Positions 1-10,900 of a DNA stretch of 64,000 nt are shown here, one piece after another. Below the pieces are notes generated by a model. The model was not told the origin of the DNA and did not search any database. It saw only the letters and a list, made by a program, of their open reading frames with translations. The translations under genes were made by a program, and so were the position numbers. Every line of letters starts with the position of its first letter. Positions within the stretch are counted from its first letter, which is position 1. Origin of the DNA: Sphaerulina vaccinii (taxonomy: Eukaryota; Ascomycota; Dothideomycetes; Mycosphaerellales; Mycosphaerellaceae); the NCBI GenBank assembly GCA_022570795.1, contig JAKUDP010000018.1, forward strand, positions 124,001-188,000, in the 5' to 3' direction.

Positions 1-1
1 G

Positions 2-271
2 TGGGAGAAGATGGTAGCGCCAGATATTGCAGTCAAGTACTGGAACATGCCACCCGATCGACGCACGATGCGCGACCTACTCTTGTACATTCGAGCAGAT
101 GAGAGTAAGCATCGCGAAGTGAATCACACATTGGGCAATCTGGATCAGAAGGAGGATCCGAATCCTTATGTGAGCGAGTACTATGATGCGGAAAAGCCAC
201 ATCCTGTGAAGGGGCTGGAGTATCAGCGTCCTGGTGGTTGGGAGAGGGAGGAGGTTATCGGAAAGTCTTGA
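2..271 (+). CDS. Alternative oxidase, C-terminal part (5' end outside window)
   Basis: This is the last 89 codons of a mitochondrial alternative oxidase, the di-iron ubiquinol oxidase of the inner membrane that passes electrons to oxygen without using the cytochrome chain. The frame is open from base 2 and ends at TGA 269-271. It starts W-E-K before an APDIAVKYW-like stretch. The segment IRADESKHREVNHTLGNL holds the last E-x-x-H iron ligands (E and H of ESKH) and the conserved NHTL that follows; DPNP and the polar tail are typical of fungal AOX. The four-helix core and mitochondrial targeting peptide must lie upstream of the window. The gene is convergent with the acylphosphatase gene next to it. 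Family assignment is very secure; start, introns and promoter cannot be seen. Confidence 0.93.
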   Translation, partial: WEKMVAPDIAVKYWNMPPDRRTMRDLLLYIRADESKHREVNHTLGNLDQKEDPNPYVSEYYDAEKPHPVKGLEYQRPGGWEREEVIGKS

Positions 272-568
272 TTCGACTTGGTTCTCCTGGGCTTTTGACT
301 TTTTGATTTGACGGCGTTCGAGCGACTTCTCTACTCTACTACACGGCGCAAAGTAGGTGGCCCCAAGATCGGTTAGGATCTGATAGACCTCGTAGACCTC
401 ATAGACTGGAGCAGCTTCTTCAAGCAATGCAAGTATCAGCATCCTAGACACAGCATCGTGTATGCCCTCTCCATCTCAATAACCCAGCAGCCCTGCTACA
501 TGCAAGCCACTCACACTACCTTGGTCTCCACCACTGTTACAAAGTCATCGTCTTATCCTGTCCTGCTG

Positions 569-984
569 TCAGTCAGTACTCATCGACAACCATGCTACTC
601 CACCTGCTACATACTGCTTGAACCCCTTCTCATCATCCTTACTCTCAATATCGTTCTGCTCAACTCCACTAACCTTCGCAGCTCGTGGACCCATATTCAG
701 ATGCTGCACAAACTTATCTAGCTGACTTGAGGAGCCCTGTGCTTCTCCGATCACTGTGCCATCGCTTGCATTCTTGACGAAACCTGTTAGGTTGAGATTT
801 TGAGCTTTTTCTTCTGTGAAGGCACTGTGACACCAGTCAGATGGAGGGTTTGTGGTGGTTGGGTTCCTTACCGGAAGCAGACGCCTTGGACTTTCCCGGA
901 GACGACGAAGGATATCTAGTTGTGAGGTTAGTAGAGTGATGATGAGCGACAAGGGATTGGGAAAGGATGTACTCGTTTGGACAT
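569..984 (-). CDS. Acylphosphatase, three exons
   Basis: Small cytosolic enzyme that hydrolyses acyl phosphates. The join is 984..973, 915..872, 824..569 (103 aa). Exon 1 is only four codons (MSKR), followed by a GTACAT...CTAG intron of 57 nt; the second intron runs GTAAGG...CACAG (47 nt). Joined, the start reads MSKRISFVVSGKVQGVCFR, the acylphosphatase signature with the catalytic Arg, and continues into LTGFVKNASDGTV, which holds the catalytic Asn. Phases agree at both junctions, which strongly supports the joins. The tail after GFKQ (about 16 aa) is unlike the family, which usually ends near there. A GTATGT donor inside the GFKQ codons with a CTGACAG acceptor about 50 nt further on would give a shorter end (...GFKHRTG), so the 3' end is uncertain. 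It is divergent from the HET gene. Confidence 0.85.
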
Positions 985-1421
985 TGCGAGGGATGGAGTT
1001 GAGAAAACGCGCATATGTTGAGCCAAGCTGCGGTTCAACAGAAGTGTTTTGGAGGGTTGTGGTACATGTAATTGTGTTGGATATTTGCTGGAGGCAGGTG
1101 CCAATGCTGTGATGTCAGAGTGGGTCTATACCACTTTCCCTGTTCTCTTCTCTTTCTTCTCTTGCCTGTAACAAAGACATGCATATTTCCAACATTGCTA
1201 TGGAACAGTCGACATACTTCGATGCTGGAAGGCACGTCTGCGGTCGACTCACACTGTCGCACAACGGGCGTGATGCCGCCTGCAGAACGCCACTGGGCGC
1301 AGTTCGCGAGGCCGCCCCATCTTACAAATTGACACACTTGAAATGTCTCGAGACCAGAATTTTTGGGACTCTGTGAACAACAGATGCTCACTCTACCGGC
1401 GACCATGCAGTCCATGTCAAC
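985..1421. other. Intergenic, divergent promoter region
   Basis: 437 bp between the acylphosphatase start (minus) and the HET-domain start (plus), so it must carry both promoters. It contains a pyrimidine-rich tract near 1138-1170 on the plus strand, a common feature of fungal promoters. No coding exon was recognised. Confidence 0.5.
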
Positions 1422-4001
1422 ATGGAGGACTGGCAGGACTTCTCGAGGCTCTTCGACACTGTTGGTCTGCGGTCTGATTTCCGACAGTTCTTGAGCAAAA
1501 CAGCCAGACCATTCCTGAGTGGAGCTCCAGCGGCAGTAGTGAACTACTGGCAGGATGTCGAGACCGACTATGGCTGCAATAAAATCCGTCACAGGATCAA
1601 TCGCCGGCCACGATACCAATATAAGTACTTACCAAGTGAGAATGGACGGGACTTCGTGCGGCTCATCAAGATTCTACCAAGGGAGTCTGATGGGCGCCTT
1701 CGCTGCAAGCTCAGAGTATATGCGTTAGATGACTGTCCTGAGTACGATGCTCTCTCATACTGCTGGGGTGATGCGGCGGCGAGCCTCTCCATGGTCTGCA
1801 ACTCAGATGAGTTTCCAATCACTCCAGTAACTGCAGCTGCCCTTTCTCGCCTAAGGCTGGAGGGGCGTCGGTATCTCTGGATCGATTCTATCTGCATCAA
1901 TCAGGACGACATGATTGAAAGAGAGCAGCAAGTCCTCCTGATGCGACAGATATACACAGTCGCATCGCGAGTCTGGCTCTGGATTGGAGGCGAAGAGGCT
2001 CCCGATGCGCTCGGAATCTGCAGTAAATTAGTCGTCGAAGGCTTGGAGATGTTCGCAGAGGACCCAAATGCTACAGCGACGACTTGGAAGTATGGCGGGA
2101 TTCTCAGCAAAGCGGCTTCTCGACAGGAATCTGGCCAGCCCGCTACCAGCAGCAGATACGCTGAAAGATCTTATGACGTTGACTATGGTAGTCGCAGTGC
2201 TCATTATAGCAATAGCTACGCTGGAAGCGAAGACAGCACCCCTCAAGGTGCTCCCTCGAGATCATCAAGCCCGGACTTCGACCACGATATCAAAGAACCA
2301 ACAGAGGTGCACATGGAGCGTGCCAAGGCTGAAGCGAGCCGATTCACATCTGCTCTTGAGTACATTCTGCAGCGGAATTGGTTCGATCGTATGTGGTGCG
2401 TGCAAGAAGCGCTTCTCAACAAGAATACCACGTTAATTTCCGGACCTTTTGAGATGGAATGGAAGACTTTTCAGGCCGGTCTAACTAGTGCTGTGAAAGT
2501 CGATGTCGCATGCAGCCAAGCTTTCGGGGCTATCCAACGCGACAGTATTATTGTGCGGAAGCTTCATGCTCTTGCTCAAACTGAACGCCCCCGATCAGAC
2601 GACAACGCTGCTATGTACTTGCTCCGCTTGCTCTTGCGATATCGCAACCGACTCTCCAAAGACCCACGCGATAAGGTCTATGCCTTGCTGGGTATTGTCG
2701 ACCTCTACTTTGGAAAACCGGCTATACCACCCTCCTATACCTCCAGCATTGGAGAAGTTTATCGAATCACAGCGGTGTACATTCTTGGATTCGCCAAATC
2801 TTTGAGGCTATTTGCGGCATGCAACAGGCGACACGAGATCACTGATCTACCTTCTTGGGTGCCGGACTGGAGTTCAAAGGGATCATTGCCAACTCCGCTT
2901 AGCATTGGCGTGAACCTCGTTTGTAATTTATACAAAGCTTCCAGCACCTCCATGGCTAACCCGACATTCACTCGCGACAGCAGGCATCTGGCCTTAGAAG
3001 GCCAATTGATTGATCGCATCGAAGAACTTGGCGATGTCCTACCCTTAAGTGAACTGCAAGGGCATGATTGGGCATTGCGGGACTATTACGCAGCGATCAA
3101 AAGTACTTACCGCGAAGACGATCCTGGATTGCATGATGAAATGAAAGGGTTCTTTGCAGACAGGAATCAGCTGTCTGGCGCAATTCAGCTTTTGTTCGGC
3201 GGACGACAATACAATAGTCCAGACGAGTTGCTAGGCAAGTACAATGCCATGAATCACAATCCTGCCCTAATGCAAATGATGTGGACAAAGATGCACGAAG
3301 CTGCTGAAGAGAAGCTCAAGAAATCTGGACCCGGAGAGTCTGCCATTACGCCTGACTTGAAGACAACACTCTCCAAAGCCCGACCCGCTTGGATGGAAGA
3401 CTTAGCGGGTCAACGAATGAAGTTCGTCGTTGGTCAAATCCGAGTCTTTTTAGACTGGGAGGAGGTATCTGACTTCAAGAGCTCGTCCAAAAGTTACCCG
3501 AGTGGAGAGACTATTGAAGAAGCGTACTGGCAGACCTTGTGCGCTGGCAACTATCACAATGGTCACGCCGAGACAGCAAAGCTTTTCACAGAATGGCGCC
3601 GAGCACTGGCTGGAATGCGCTTGGCCAGTCGCCTAGATGTTGACAAGTGGAAGACTAAAGCTGCAGGCGTGGCCTACTTGCTAATGCCGGAGATCGATAA
3701 GCGTTGGTTTGCATGGCAGCAGGAAACCAAGTTCACAGCTCTACTGGAGTATGCATATCAGCGCAAGTTCGCACGTACTGAGCAAGGATACTTTTGTCTG
3801 GTACCAGCACATGCCAGGAAAGGCGATCACATCGGGCTCTTTCGAGGTGGGACGGTGCCTCTTGTTGTTCGCCTCAAGAGGAGCAACAGAAGTGAACGGA
3901 AGGAAAGTGAATGGCTTATGATAGGCGAAAGCTATGTTCATGGGCTCATGCGTGGTGAGGCTTGGTCAGAACGAGACTGTGAGACTTTCTGGTTCCGATA
4001 A
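1422..4001 (+). CDS. HET-domain (heterokaryon incompatibility) protein
   Basis: Single-exon gene, 859 aa, from ATG 1422 (CAACATGG context). HET domains are found in fungal proteins that trigger vegetative incompatibility cell death, and in many paralogs of unknown role. The domain starts near residue 105 with YDALSYCWGD, followed by YLWIDSICINQ near residue 150 and the QVLLMRQIYTVASRVWLWIG stretch, the three classic HET blocks. A Ser-rich, low-complexity insert (about residues 240-300) splits the domain before NWFDRMWCVQE. The C-terminal half, ending in a segment with MIGESYVHGLMRGEA, resembles het-6-type proteins, in which this short motif is common near the C-terminus. No transmembrane segment or NACHT/patatin domain was seen, so it is a stand-alone HET protein. 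No partner gene of a known incompatibility pair lies next to it. The incompatibility role is inferred from the domain only. Confidence 0.9.
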   Translation: MEDWQDFSRLFDTVGLRSDFRQFLSKTARPFLSGAPAAVVNYWQDVETDYGCNKIRHRINRRPRYQYKYLPSENGRDFVRLIKILPRESDGRLRCKLRVYALDDCPEYDALSYCWGDAAASLSMVCNSDEFPITPVTAAALSRLRLEGRRYLWIDSICINQDDMIEREQQVLLMRQIYTVASRVWLWIGGEEAPDALGICSKLVVEGLEMFAEDPNATATTWKYGGILSKAASRQESGQPATSSRYAERSYDVDYGSRSAHYSNSYAGSEDSTPQGAPSRSSSPDFDHDIKEPTEVHMERAKAEASRFTSALEYILQRNWFDRMWCVQEALLNKNTTLISGPFEMEWKTFQAGLTSAVKVDVACSQAFGAIQRDSIIVRKLHALAQTERPRSDDNAAMYLLRLLLRYRNRLSKDPRDKVYALLGIVDLYFGKPAIPPSYTSSIGEVYRITAVYILGFAKSLRLFAACNRRHEITDLPSWVPDWSSKGSLPTPLSIGVNLVCNLYKASSTSMANPTFTRDSRHLALEGQLIDRIEELGDVLPLSELQGHDWALRDYYAAIKSTYREDDPGLHDEMKGFFADRNQLSGAIQLLFGGRQYNSPDELLGKYNAMNHNPALMQMMWTKMHEAAEEKLKKSGPGESAITPDLKTTLSKARPAWMEDLAGQRMKFVVGQIRVFLDWEEVSDFKSSSKSYPSGETIEEAYWQTLCAGNYHNGHAETAKLFTEWRRALAGMRLASRLDVDKWKTKAAGVAYLLMPEIDKRWFAWQQETKFTALLEYAYQRKFARTEQGYFCLVPAHARKGDHIGLFRGGTVPLVVRLKRSNRSERKESEWLMIGESYVHGLMRGEAWSERDCETFWFR

Positions 4002-4357
4002 TTGCGAGTCGCCGCGACACCGTCAACACAGTGACAATGAACATTCTTGCCTTCACTCAAGTTGCCATTCGGCTTTGTAAGCTAATCACTGGCTGTGTAT
4101 GAACAATAGCTGGGACTGACCATACCTCCCAGGCTTGGCAACTTTGACTTTGACAAAATAGCAAGTTGACCATTCTGTCACCCTTATAGATTGCCATATG
4201 GAAGCGGGGAAATGAAGCTGCTGGGTACGGGTCCTTGTTCAGGGATGCTGAAATGACACAAGAAGGCTCAATTTCGCCCGTTTACAGGTCGTTCTTTTCG
4301 TCGACATCAACTCAGCTCCATTCTTCCATATCGAAAACGCCATTTTGTTCACTCACA
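4002..4357. other. Intergenic, upstream of pRiA4b-like gene
   Basis: 356 bp between the HET stop and the ATG of the next gene. The downstream frame stays open to about 4235, but no ATG upstream of 4358 gives a family-like N-terminus. No other feature recognised. Confidence 0.4.
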
Positions 4358-5066
4358 ATGGAGGGCATTGAACCAGGCTACATACTGCGTATCGAACTAA
4401 AGGAAGTCACCAATCCCACTATATGGCGAAAAGTACGCGTACCAAAGACGATTTCTCTCGATCCCTTGCATGTCATCTTGCAAAAGGTGTTTGGCTGGGA
4501 TATTGGAGTGGTATATCATTACGTCTTCCGACTCTATGACCAGGAAGGGGATGTTGAACCCAAAGAGCAACTCATAAGGGATGGTGGATGGACTACAAAT
4601 CACTACAAGAACAGCTGCAACCGAAAACTTGAACGAATATGGGGCGGCAATAGGTATAGTCGACTCTGGCCCCAACCTCCGGCCAAAGTGACTTACCAGT
4701 ATGGCGAATGGGAGCATGACATTCAGTTCTGTTGCGATTCGGACGAGAACATACAGGCTTTCATCGCTGTTGCTCCTCGGATAGGTCAGCATGCTCTAAT
4801 TTTGGCAGGTCGAGGAGATCCGATTGCAGAGGATCCTTTGGCAGGTTTCAAAAACCTGGATCCAGAGGCCTACAGTGATGAGGATGATGAGGTGGGCGAC
4901 CGAATATAAGTATGTATAAACAGCTGCGCATGTATGCTAACTTGAGCTCTAGGAGAGTGATTCTGACTTCGATCCCCACGAGTTCGATACCGAAAGGATC
5001 AATCGTTCACTTGAGCAGTGGAGCGCTAGGTGGCTCGACCGCCGTCGAGCCAGAATGGGACTTTAG
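4358..5066 (+). CDS. pRiA4b ORF-3-like domain protein, intact copy
   Basis: Join 4358..4891, 4953..5066 (215 aa). The fold is that of the plasmid pRiA4b ORF-3 / IS1096 passenger-type domain (Pfam PRiA4_ORF3), common in bacteria and scattered in fungi; its molecular role is unknown. Diagnostic stretches: LRIELKEVTNPTIWRKVRVP at the start, LHVILQKVFGW, then YQYGEWEHDIQF matching the family Y-x-Y-D-x-G-D-x-W-x-H motif in relaxed form. ATG 4358 (CACAATGG) is chosen because the same N-terminus occurs in the neighbouring paralog. The 61-nt intron has a weak donor (GTGGGC at 4892) but a good branch TGCTAAC and a TAG acceptor. Reading on gives SDFDPHEFDTERINRSLEQW, a coherent C-terminus. A stronger GTATGT donor lies just after an in-frame TAA at 4907-4909, so splicing may vary. 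Confidence 0.75.
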
Positions 5067-5352
5067 TGCCTGACCTTTCGGTATATATTATACTGTCGAT
5101 TCACTTTCGGGAAAGAATGTGCAGTCAAAGTTGCATATAACTTGCGAACTGTGCTAACGTACTGCGACTTCCATCTCCTATATGCCTAGCCAAGCAATTC
5201 TTCTCCGGTGTCGACTATCCCGAATCATTTTCTTCTACCCACCTAAACAGGCCTGGTTGGCGAATGTGAAGCGAAGATAGCCACCCAAGACGACAGACAA
5301 ACACGTCAAATTCAAATCTCGCATAGCCCTGAACTTCCAGTGTGGGACATTA

Positions 5353-6040
5353 CTACTCACGAAAGAGACTGCCGTCGACATCAGCAGAGTTCAAGTCCGC
5401 ATACCCCGAGCACACCAACGCTGCAAGCTGATCATTGATACACCGAATATCAAAACCCTGCGTGTCCAAATTTCTTCTCTGCAGCGGATGGCTTCTCTGC
5501 AGCGGAAGTAAGTCAGCGCCTTGATTATAGGAGGACATCGAATACATTGCATTACTCACTTTATACCGTTCCCAGCCATATGGTCCACCACAATCCTCAA
5601 CAGCTGGGTGTCCAGACGCTTCCAACAACAAGACAACAGCTCCTTGAGCGTTATCGACTTCGCCTTCAAGTTCAATTATGTGCTCCCAGCCATCGCCCAT
5701 ATCGTATTCATATACGAATCCAGCAGGAGGTTGATGTACACCACCCCATATCTCTTGTAGAATCCGCTCTTGAGTACTCGCGTACTCGTCTTCTTCCTCG
5801 GACATTGCCAAGGAGTTCATGTCGTCGGCGTCTTTGACGAGAGCCTCTCTAGCTTGATGGTTTTGATAGTTGTCGTACAGCATGAATTGATACATATGCT
5901 TGTCCATCCAGCCAAAAGCTATCTGGAGAACGAGGTGAAACTCGTGGAGGGATATGTTCGCTACGCGGACGCGGATTGCGTCGCCATATAGGAGGATTGC
6001 TGACGTCTTCCAAGGTGATGCGGGCGATGCAGTCTGCCAT
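5353..6040 (-). pseudogene. pRiA4b ORF-3-like paralog with a one-base frameshift
   Basis: Convergent paralog of the gene at 4358. The N-terminus (ATG 6040, MADCIARITLEDVSNPPIWR) matches the neighbour's LRIELKEVTNPTIWR, but homology then moves to another frame, where it continues as IRVRVANISLHEFHLVLQ and later EIWGG and YEYDMGDGWEHIIELEG, the family motif. One surplus base within the TT at 5976-5977 (AA on the coding strand) explains the shift. No intron fits. A GTGAGT...CTGCAG intron of 63 nt (5559..5497) then joins the C-terminal FDIRCINDQLAALV. Everything else is well preserved, so this is either a recent pseudogene or a sequencing indel. With that base removed the protein would be about 205 aa. 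Confidence 0.7.
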
Positions 6041-6745
6041 TGCTGCTTTGGAGATAAGTTAGTTGCCACTGCACATTGTTGACACATTGACGAGGGCAAC
6101 ATACTGTCTTTGCTTCTGGTGGCCTCGAGAGTTGATAGAAGGAAGTTGTTCAACTTCGAGAGTTTGTGTCTTCTTATCAGTTGTTCTTGAACTCCTGAAC
6201 ATGGTTCCCCGCTTGCATTCGGCAACTTCGAAGTTTCGAAGTTTGCAGAGGCCGAACATTTTTCAGAACAGTTACGGTCTCGTGCACAGACGAACGATAC
6301 AGGTACGATTGGCGCCAAGATATGCCAAGCCATGGAGTTGGTGAACGTTCGCGTCGAGGGCAAGCTATTAACCAGTATAGCCAGTACACATCTAAGAGCG
6401 TTGATCAGTAGCCCGTGTCTCAGTACATGGTAGTCGCAAAGGCAAAGCAATCATGCTTGATATGGTTGTTGTAGCTTCGGATGTGCCGAAATCTTAGTCT
6501 CTCTGGTTCACGGCCTCAGTCCCAAAGCGCCATGTCTGCAGCTCTAGCAGTACAGTCGAAATCGTTTCTCGGAGATGACTCCTTTATCTCGACCGTATCT
6601 CCACGAGCTGGACTGTCCACCACGGTGCCCGAGGCGAAACCCGATCGCAATGCCAAAAAGACCCGATTGTCAGAGACAGCGGCCAAGGAGGATCAAAGGC
6701 TTGTAAGCATCACTTGAAGTGAAGGATCAAATGATTTCTATATGA
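6041..6745. other. Intergenic, no supported gene
   Basis: About 700 bp upstream of the frameshifted pRiA4b-like gene and 3' of the gene at 6746-7418. A 78-codon frame at 6481-6717 (plus) with a GTAAGC-like donor near its end was noticed, but it matches nothing recognised and is not called. Confidence 0.35.
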
Positions 6746-7418
6746 CTACATATCTGGCAAAGCATTAGCCAAAGCCAGGACTTCCTCTCCTAGATCCGGG
6801 TGTCTGTCTCTCTCATCTGGATTCGTGGACTCGATCATCATGTTGAGCATGCCTGGGCTGCTGTCGGTGAGCAGTGCCTTGGCCATGTCGGTTCTCGTTC
6901 GAACATCAGTCCATATCTCGGCTTGCTGGGCGTTGTATTGAGATGCGGTCTTGGCTGGTGGGAGTTGGAAACACATTCCGAGGGTTCGGCCTACGAAGTC
7001 CCTGTTGCATACTTGTTAGAGAGTGGGTCGGCTAAAGACATTAGTACAGCGTATTCACGCATTGGAGTTGGGTGCACTAGCTGGCTTCTCTGGACTCAGG
7101 CCTTTCGGCCAATACCGATCCAACGACAAACAGGTTGGCATGGTTTGTGGTGTCCGCCGGAGACTAGCATCCAATCCGATGTGTGAAGACGCTGTATAGT
7201 CAGACGTACCACATGAAGTAGATGCGGTTCTTCGAGGCTGCTGGTGTCATGTATGTCTGAGTGAGGTTGGCTTCCATAGCGGAATGATTCGCGAGCTTGT
7301 CTAGCAACTTCTGTTGTGCTTCGGTATAGCGTTTCCAGTCTGCATTGGCATTGGGTGGCAGAGGCTGTGAGACTAGGCCGTCTGTGAACTCCTTGCGAGT
7401 AGCTCTGTTTGGGTCCAT
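6746..7418 (-). CDS. Unrecognised two-exon protein, 154 aa
   Basis: Join 7418..7210, 7001..6746. Exon 1 starts MDPNRATRKEFTDGL and ends ASKNRIYFMW at a GTACGT donor. Exon 2 follows a CAACAG acceptor and reads DFVGRTLGMCFQLPPAKTAS. The phases agree across the junction (TG|G makes Trp), the main support for one gene. The 208-nt intron is long for this genome, so a small extra exon cannot be excluded; a second acceptor-like CTTTAG inside it would bring an in-frame stop. The protein is soluble and polar with no signal peptide or membrane segment and ends LGEEVLALANALPDM. I do not recognise the family. It is divergent from SEC24, sharing the 7419-7973 interval. Confidence 0.5.
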
Positions 7419-7973
7419 CTTGTCGTCTTCTGATGTGTTTTTCTCGAGGCTGCCGTAGAGGTCGAAAGCAGAGCAGAAACGGGGAGGCCCAGGGGGGTGC
7501 TGTTAGTTTTGTACTCAGACACGATGATCTTGAGCTTGTCTGACGTCGGAAAAGTGTGAGAGAGTTCAACTCAGAATAGAGATTAGCAGAGGACTGCCCC
7601 TTTGTACTTGAACAACGGCTTTCGTGAAGTTTCTATCACTACAAGGATGGAGATCGATGCCTGCGTTAGTCATTTGCGATACATCATGTCTTTTCTGCTC
7701 GTGATTGGAACGTGTCGAAGGACGCGTGCAAGGCAGAAGAAAGGAAGGAGGGGCAGAGTTCTATTTATGGTGGCAAACACGACCATGACACGTGGTCTGC
7801 TGATCTTCAGATCAACTTTCGTGGCAGCCACTTCCTGCATATGAAAGCTGGCATTGACTACGTCTTCTCCTATATCGAATTGGACTGAGGAGAGGCGACA
7901 TCAGGTCATACAGTAAGGTTCATGATCAAATGACCGAATTCGCCTTTGTTGTGAGATAGGGAAATCTGGCCAG
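7419..7973. other. Intergenic, divergent promoter of SEC24 and the 154-aa gene
   Basis: 555 bp between two divergent starts. It has only short spurious reading frames. No clear TATA or repeat was identified. Confidence 0.4.
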
Positions 7974-10900
7974 ATGTTCTCTATGAGCTCGCCCCAAGCG
8001 TCGCCATTCGGAACACCACGAGACGATCGACCCAAGCCGACGAGACAGTCTTCTCAGTTTCGACCTGGAGTAGCCCCGTCTCCGGGAGGATACCAGCAAC
8101 AGCAGGAAGGCTACTTTCCTCCAGTGCCACCCAGCTCGAATCCGCAGCCAGCGGGCTATACACAACCAGGCATGGATCAACAGTATGGTGGGCCGCAGTA
8201 TGGAGGCCAGCAGTACGGAGGGCAACAACAGTATGGCGGACAGCAGGATGCCAATGGCATGGCTCAGCAGATGGGGCAAATGAGCATAGACGGAGCTGGA
8301 GGGACGACTCGAAAGAAGAAGAAGGACCGACATGCTCATCACACGATCGAAACGCCTGCTGGGACTTCTGCCTTCGGTGCGAATGGCATGCCGCCACCAC
8401 CACAGGCTGGAGGAGATCCTTCACAGGCTCCATGGCAGCAAATGAATCAGCCATGGCAATCTCAAACACTTCCCCAGCCAGGAACGCAACTACATCCTCA
8501 GCCAGGAGCTCAATTGCAGCAGCCTACTGCACCAGTGGGTGCACCCATTAGTATGGGACAGCAAGGTGCAGCGCCTGGTGCGCGGGTCGATCCAAATGCA
8601 GTCCCGAGCATACCTCTGAGTCGAGATGCGCCTGCAGACTATTACAAACAACATGTATACCCGACCATGGAACAGAAGCTGCCACCTCCTGCAACAACGC
8701 CATTCGTAGCATATGACCAAGGAAATGCTTCGCCAAAGCACGCGCGACTTACCGTCAATTGCATACCCAACTCACAAGAGCAATTGGCAACGACTGGACT
8801 GCCTCTCGGGATTGTACTGCAACCTCTGACGAGACAAGCAGATGGCGAGTCCGCTGTACCTGTACTTGACTTTGGGGAAACTGGACCTCCGCGATGTCGA
8901 AGATGTCGAGCATACGTGAATCCATTCATGGTCTTCGGAAATGGAGGCAATCGAATGACATGCAACCTTTGCGGGCATCCGAACGAAGTTGCGCCTGAAT
9001 ACTTTGCACCTACAGATCCATCTGGAATTCGTGTAGATCGTCAAGATCGACCCGAGCTCCTTCTAGGCACATGCGAGTTCCTTGTGCCTAAAGAGTACTG
9101 GTCAAAAGAGCCGGTTGGTATGCGTTATCTGTTCCTCTTGGATGTCAGTGCTGAAAGCTGCAATCGTGGTTTCCTCAAAGCTACGTGCGATGGTCTTCTG
9201 GCAGCTCTATATGGCGATGATCTCGAAGTCGAGCCTGAAAGCACAGAAGAAGAGAACGAAGGCGAGGCGGAGGCAAAGCCAGACAAGCCTAGTAAAGTTC
9301 CTCCTGGTGCCAAGGTCGGTTTCGTTACTTTCGATCGAGAGATCCATTTCTTCAATGTTTCCTCTGGTCTCAAAGCGCCGCAGCAGCTGGTGGTATCAGA
9401 TCTCGATGATCCTTTCGCTGCTATCTCAGCACAACATCTTTTCGTGGACGCTGCCGATAGCAAGTCAAACATTGTCTCTCTTCTACAACAGCTCCCTGCG
9501 ATGTTTGAGCGCATCAAGCATCCTGAACCTGCTCTACTACCATCGCTACAGGCAGCCCTTTCAGCTTTGTCAGATACCGGCGGCAAGATCATGTGCTCAT
9601 TAGCTAGCTTGCCCACATATGGTCCAGGACGGTTGGCAGTACGTGATCGAGGTATGCAGACAGCCACCAACGACAATCCAGAACAGGAGAAGGTACTGTT
9701 TCGCACCGAGAACCAAAGTTTCAAGAAGCTGCAAGCAGACATGATTAAGGCTGGCGTTGGTGTGGACTTCTTCCTGACAGCGCCTGCTGGTGGCTACCTT
9801 GACATTGCGACAATCGGCCTTGTTGCCGAGAAGACTGGCGGTGACACATTCTATTACCCTAACTGGGCGTACCCACGCGACACACTGAGGCTCGAAAAGG
9901 AACTGAGCCATGCTGTTCAGCGCGATCAGGGCTTTGCGGCGCTCATGAAGGTGCGCTGTAGCAATGGTCTGCAAATCTCTCACTACAGTGGCAACTTCAC
10001 CCAACACACCTTTGGCGCAGACCTCGAGATGGGTTCCATTACCGAAGACTCTGCCTTCTCTGTCACGTTCAGCTATGACGGCAAACTTGAGGTGCGACAC
10101 GACGCCCACTTCCAGTCAGCACTACTGTACACAACCGCTTCTGGACAACGGCGAGTGAGATGTACCAATGTGGTCGCCACAGTCACTGAGAATGCCCGAG
10201 ATAGCATGCGTTTCGTAGACCAGGACGCCGTCATCTCAGTCCTCGCCAAAGAAGCCGCCGCCCGCGTCCCTGACAAGTCCCTAGCCAATATCCGCCAAGA
10301 GTTGCAAGATCGAGCAACAGATGTTCTCGCTGCCTACCGAAAACACCACAGCGGCTCTCATCCACCAGGCCAACTTGTCATGCCCGAACATATGAAGGAA
10401 TTCGCCATGTACATGCTCGGCCTTATCAAGTCTCGAGCCTTGAAGGGCGGCAAAGAGCCCAGCGATCGCCGCATACAAGAGCTCCGCATGCTGAAAGGCA
10501 TGGGTCCTGGTGAATTGAGCTTATACTGCTACCCGAGGGTGATCGCCCTACATGCCATGGAACAAGATGACGGCTTTGCAGACGAGAACGGTCATCTGAG
10601 AATGCCTCGCAGCGTGAGAGCTAGCTTTGCAAACATCGAAGAAGGTGGTGCCTACCTGATTGACAATGGCCAGATGCTCATATTATGGCTACATCAGCTT
10701 GTCAGCCCAAATCTTCTTGAGGACCTTTTCGGTGAAGGGTGTGATGATCTGTCGAAGCTGGACTCCAACTTGAATGCTCTTCCGGTCCTGGAAACACATC
10801 TTAACGCTCAAGTCAGGAATGTCCTCATCGCGTTAGAGCAAGGTTCGGGCACTGGACGTGGCTCGAAAGGTCTAGCAATACAACTTGCGAGACAGGGCCT

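Noticed and set aside
2068..2436. Long alternative frames inside the HET, SEC24 and Ser/Thr-rich genes
   Set aside because: They overlap secure genes and have biased, non-protein-like composition; shadows.
6481..6717. 78-codon plus-strand ATG frame
   Set aside because: No domain, no second exon, and it points into the 3' end of the opposite-strand gene.
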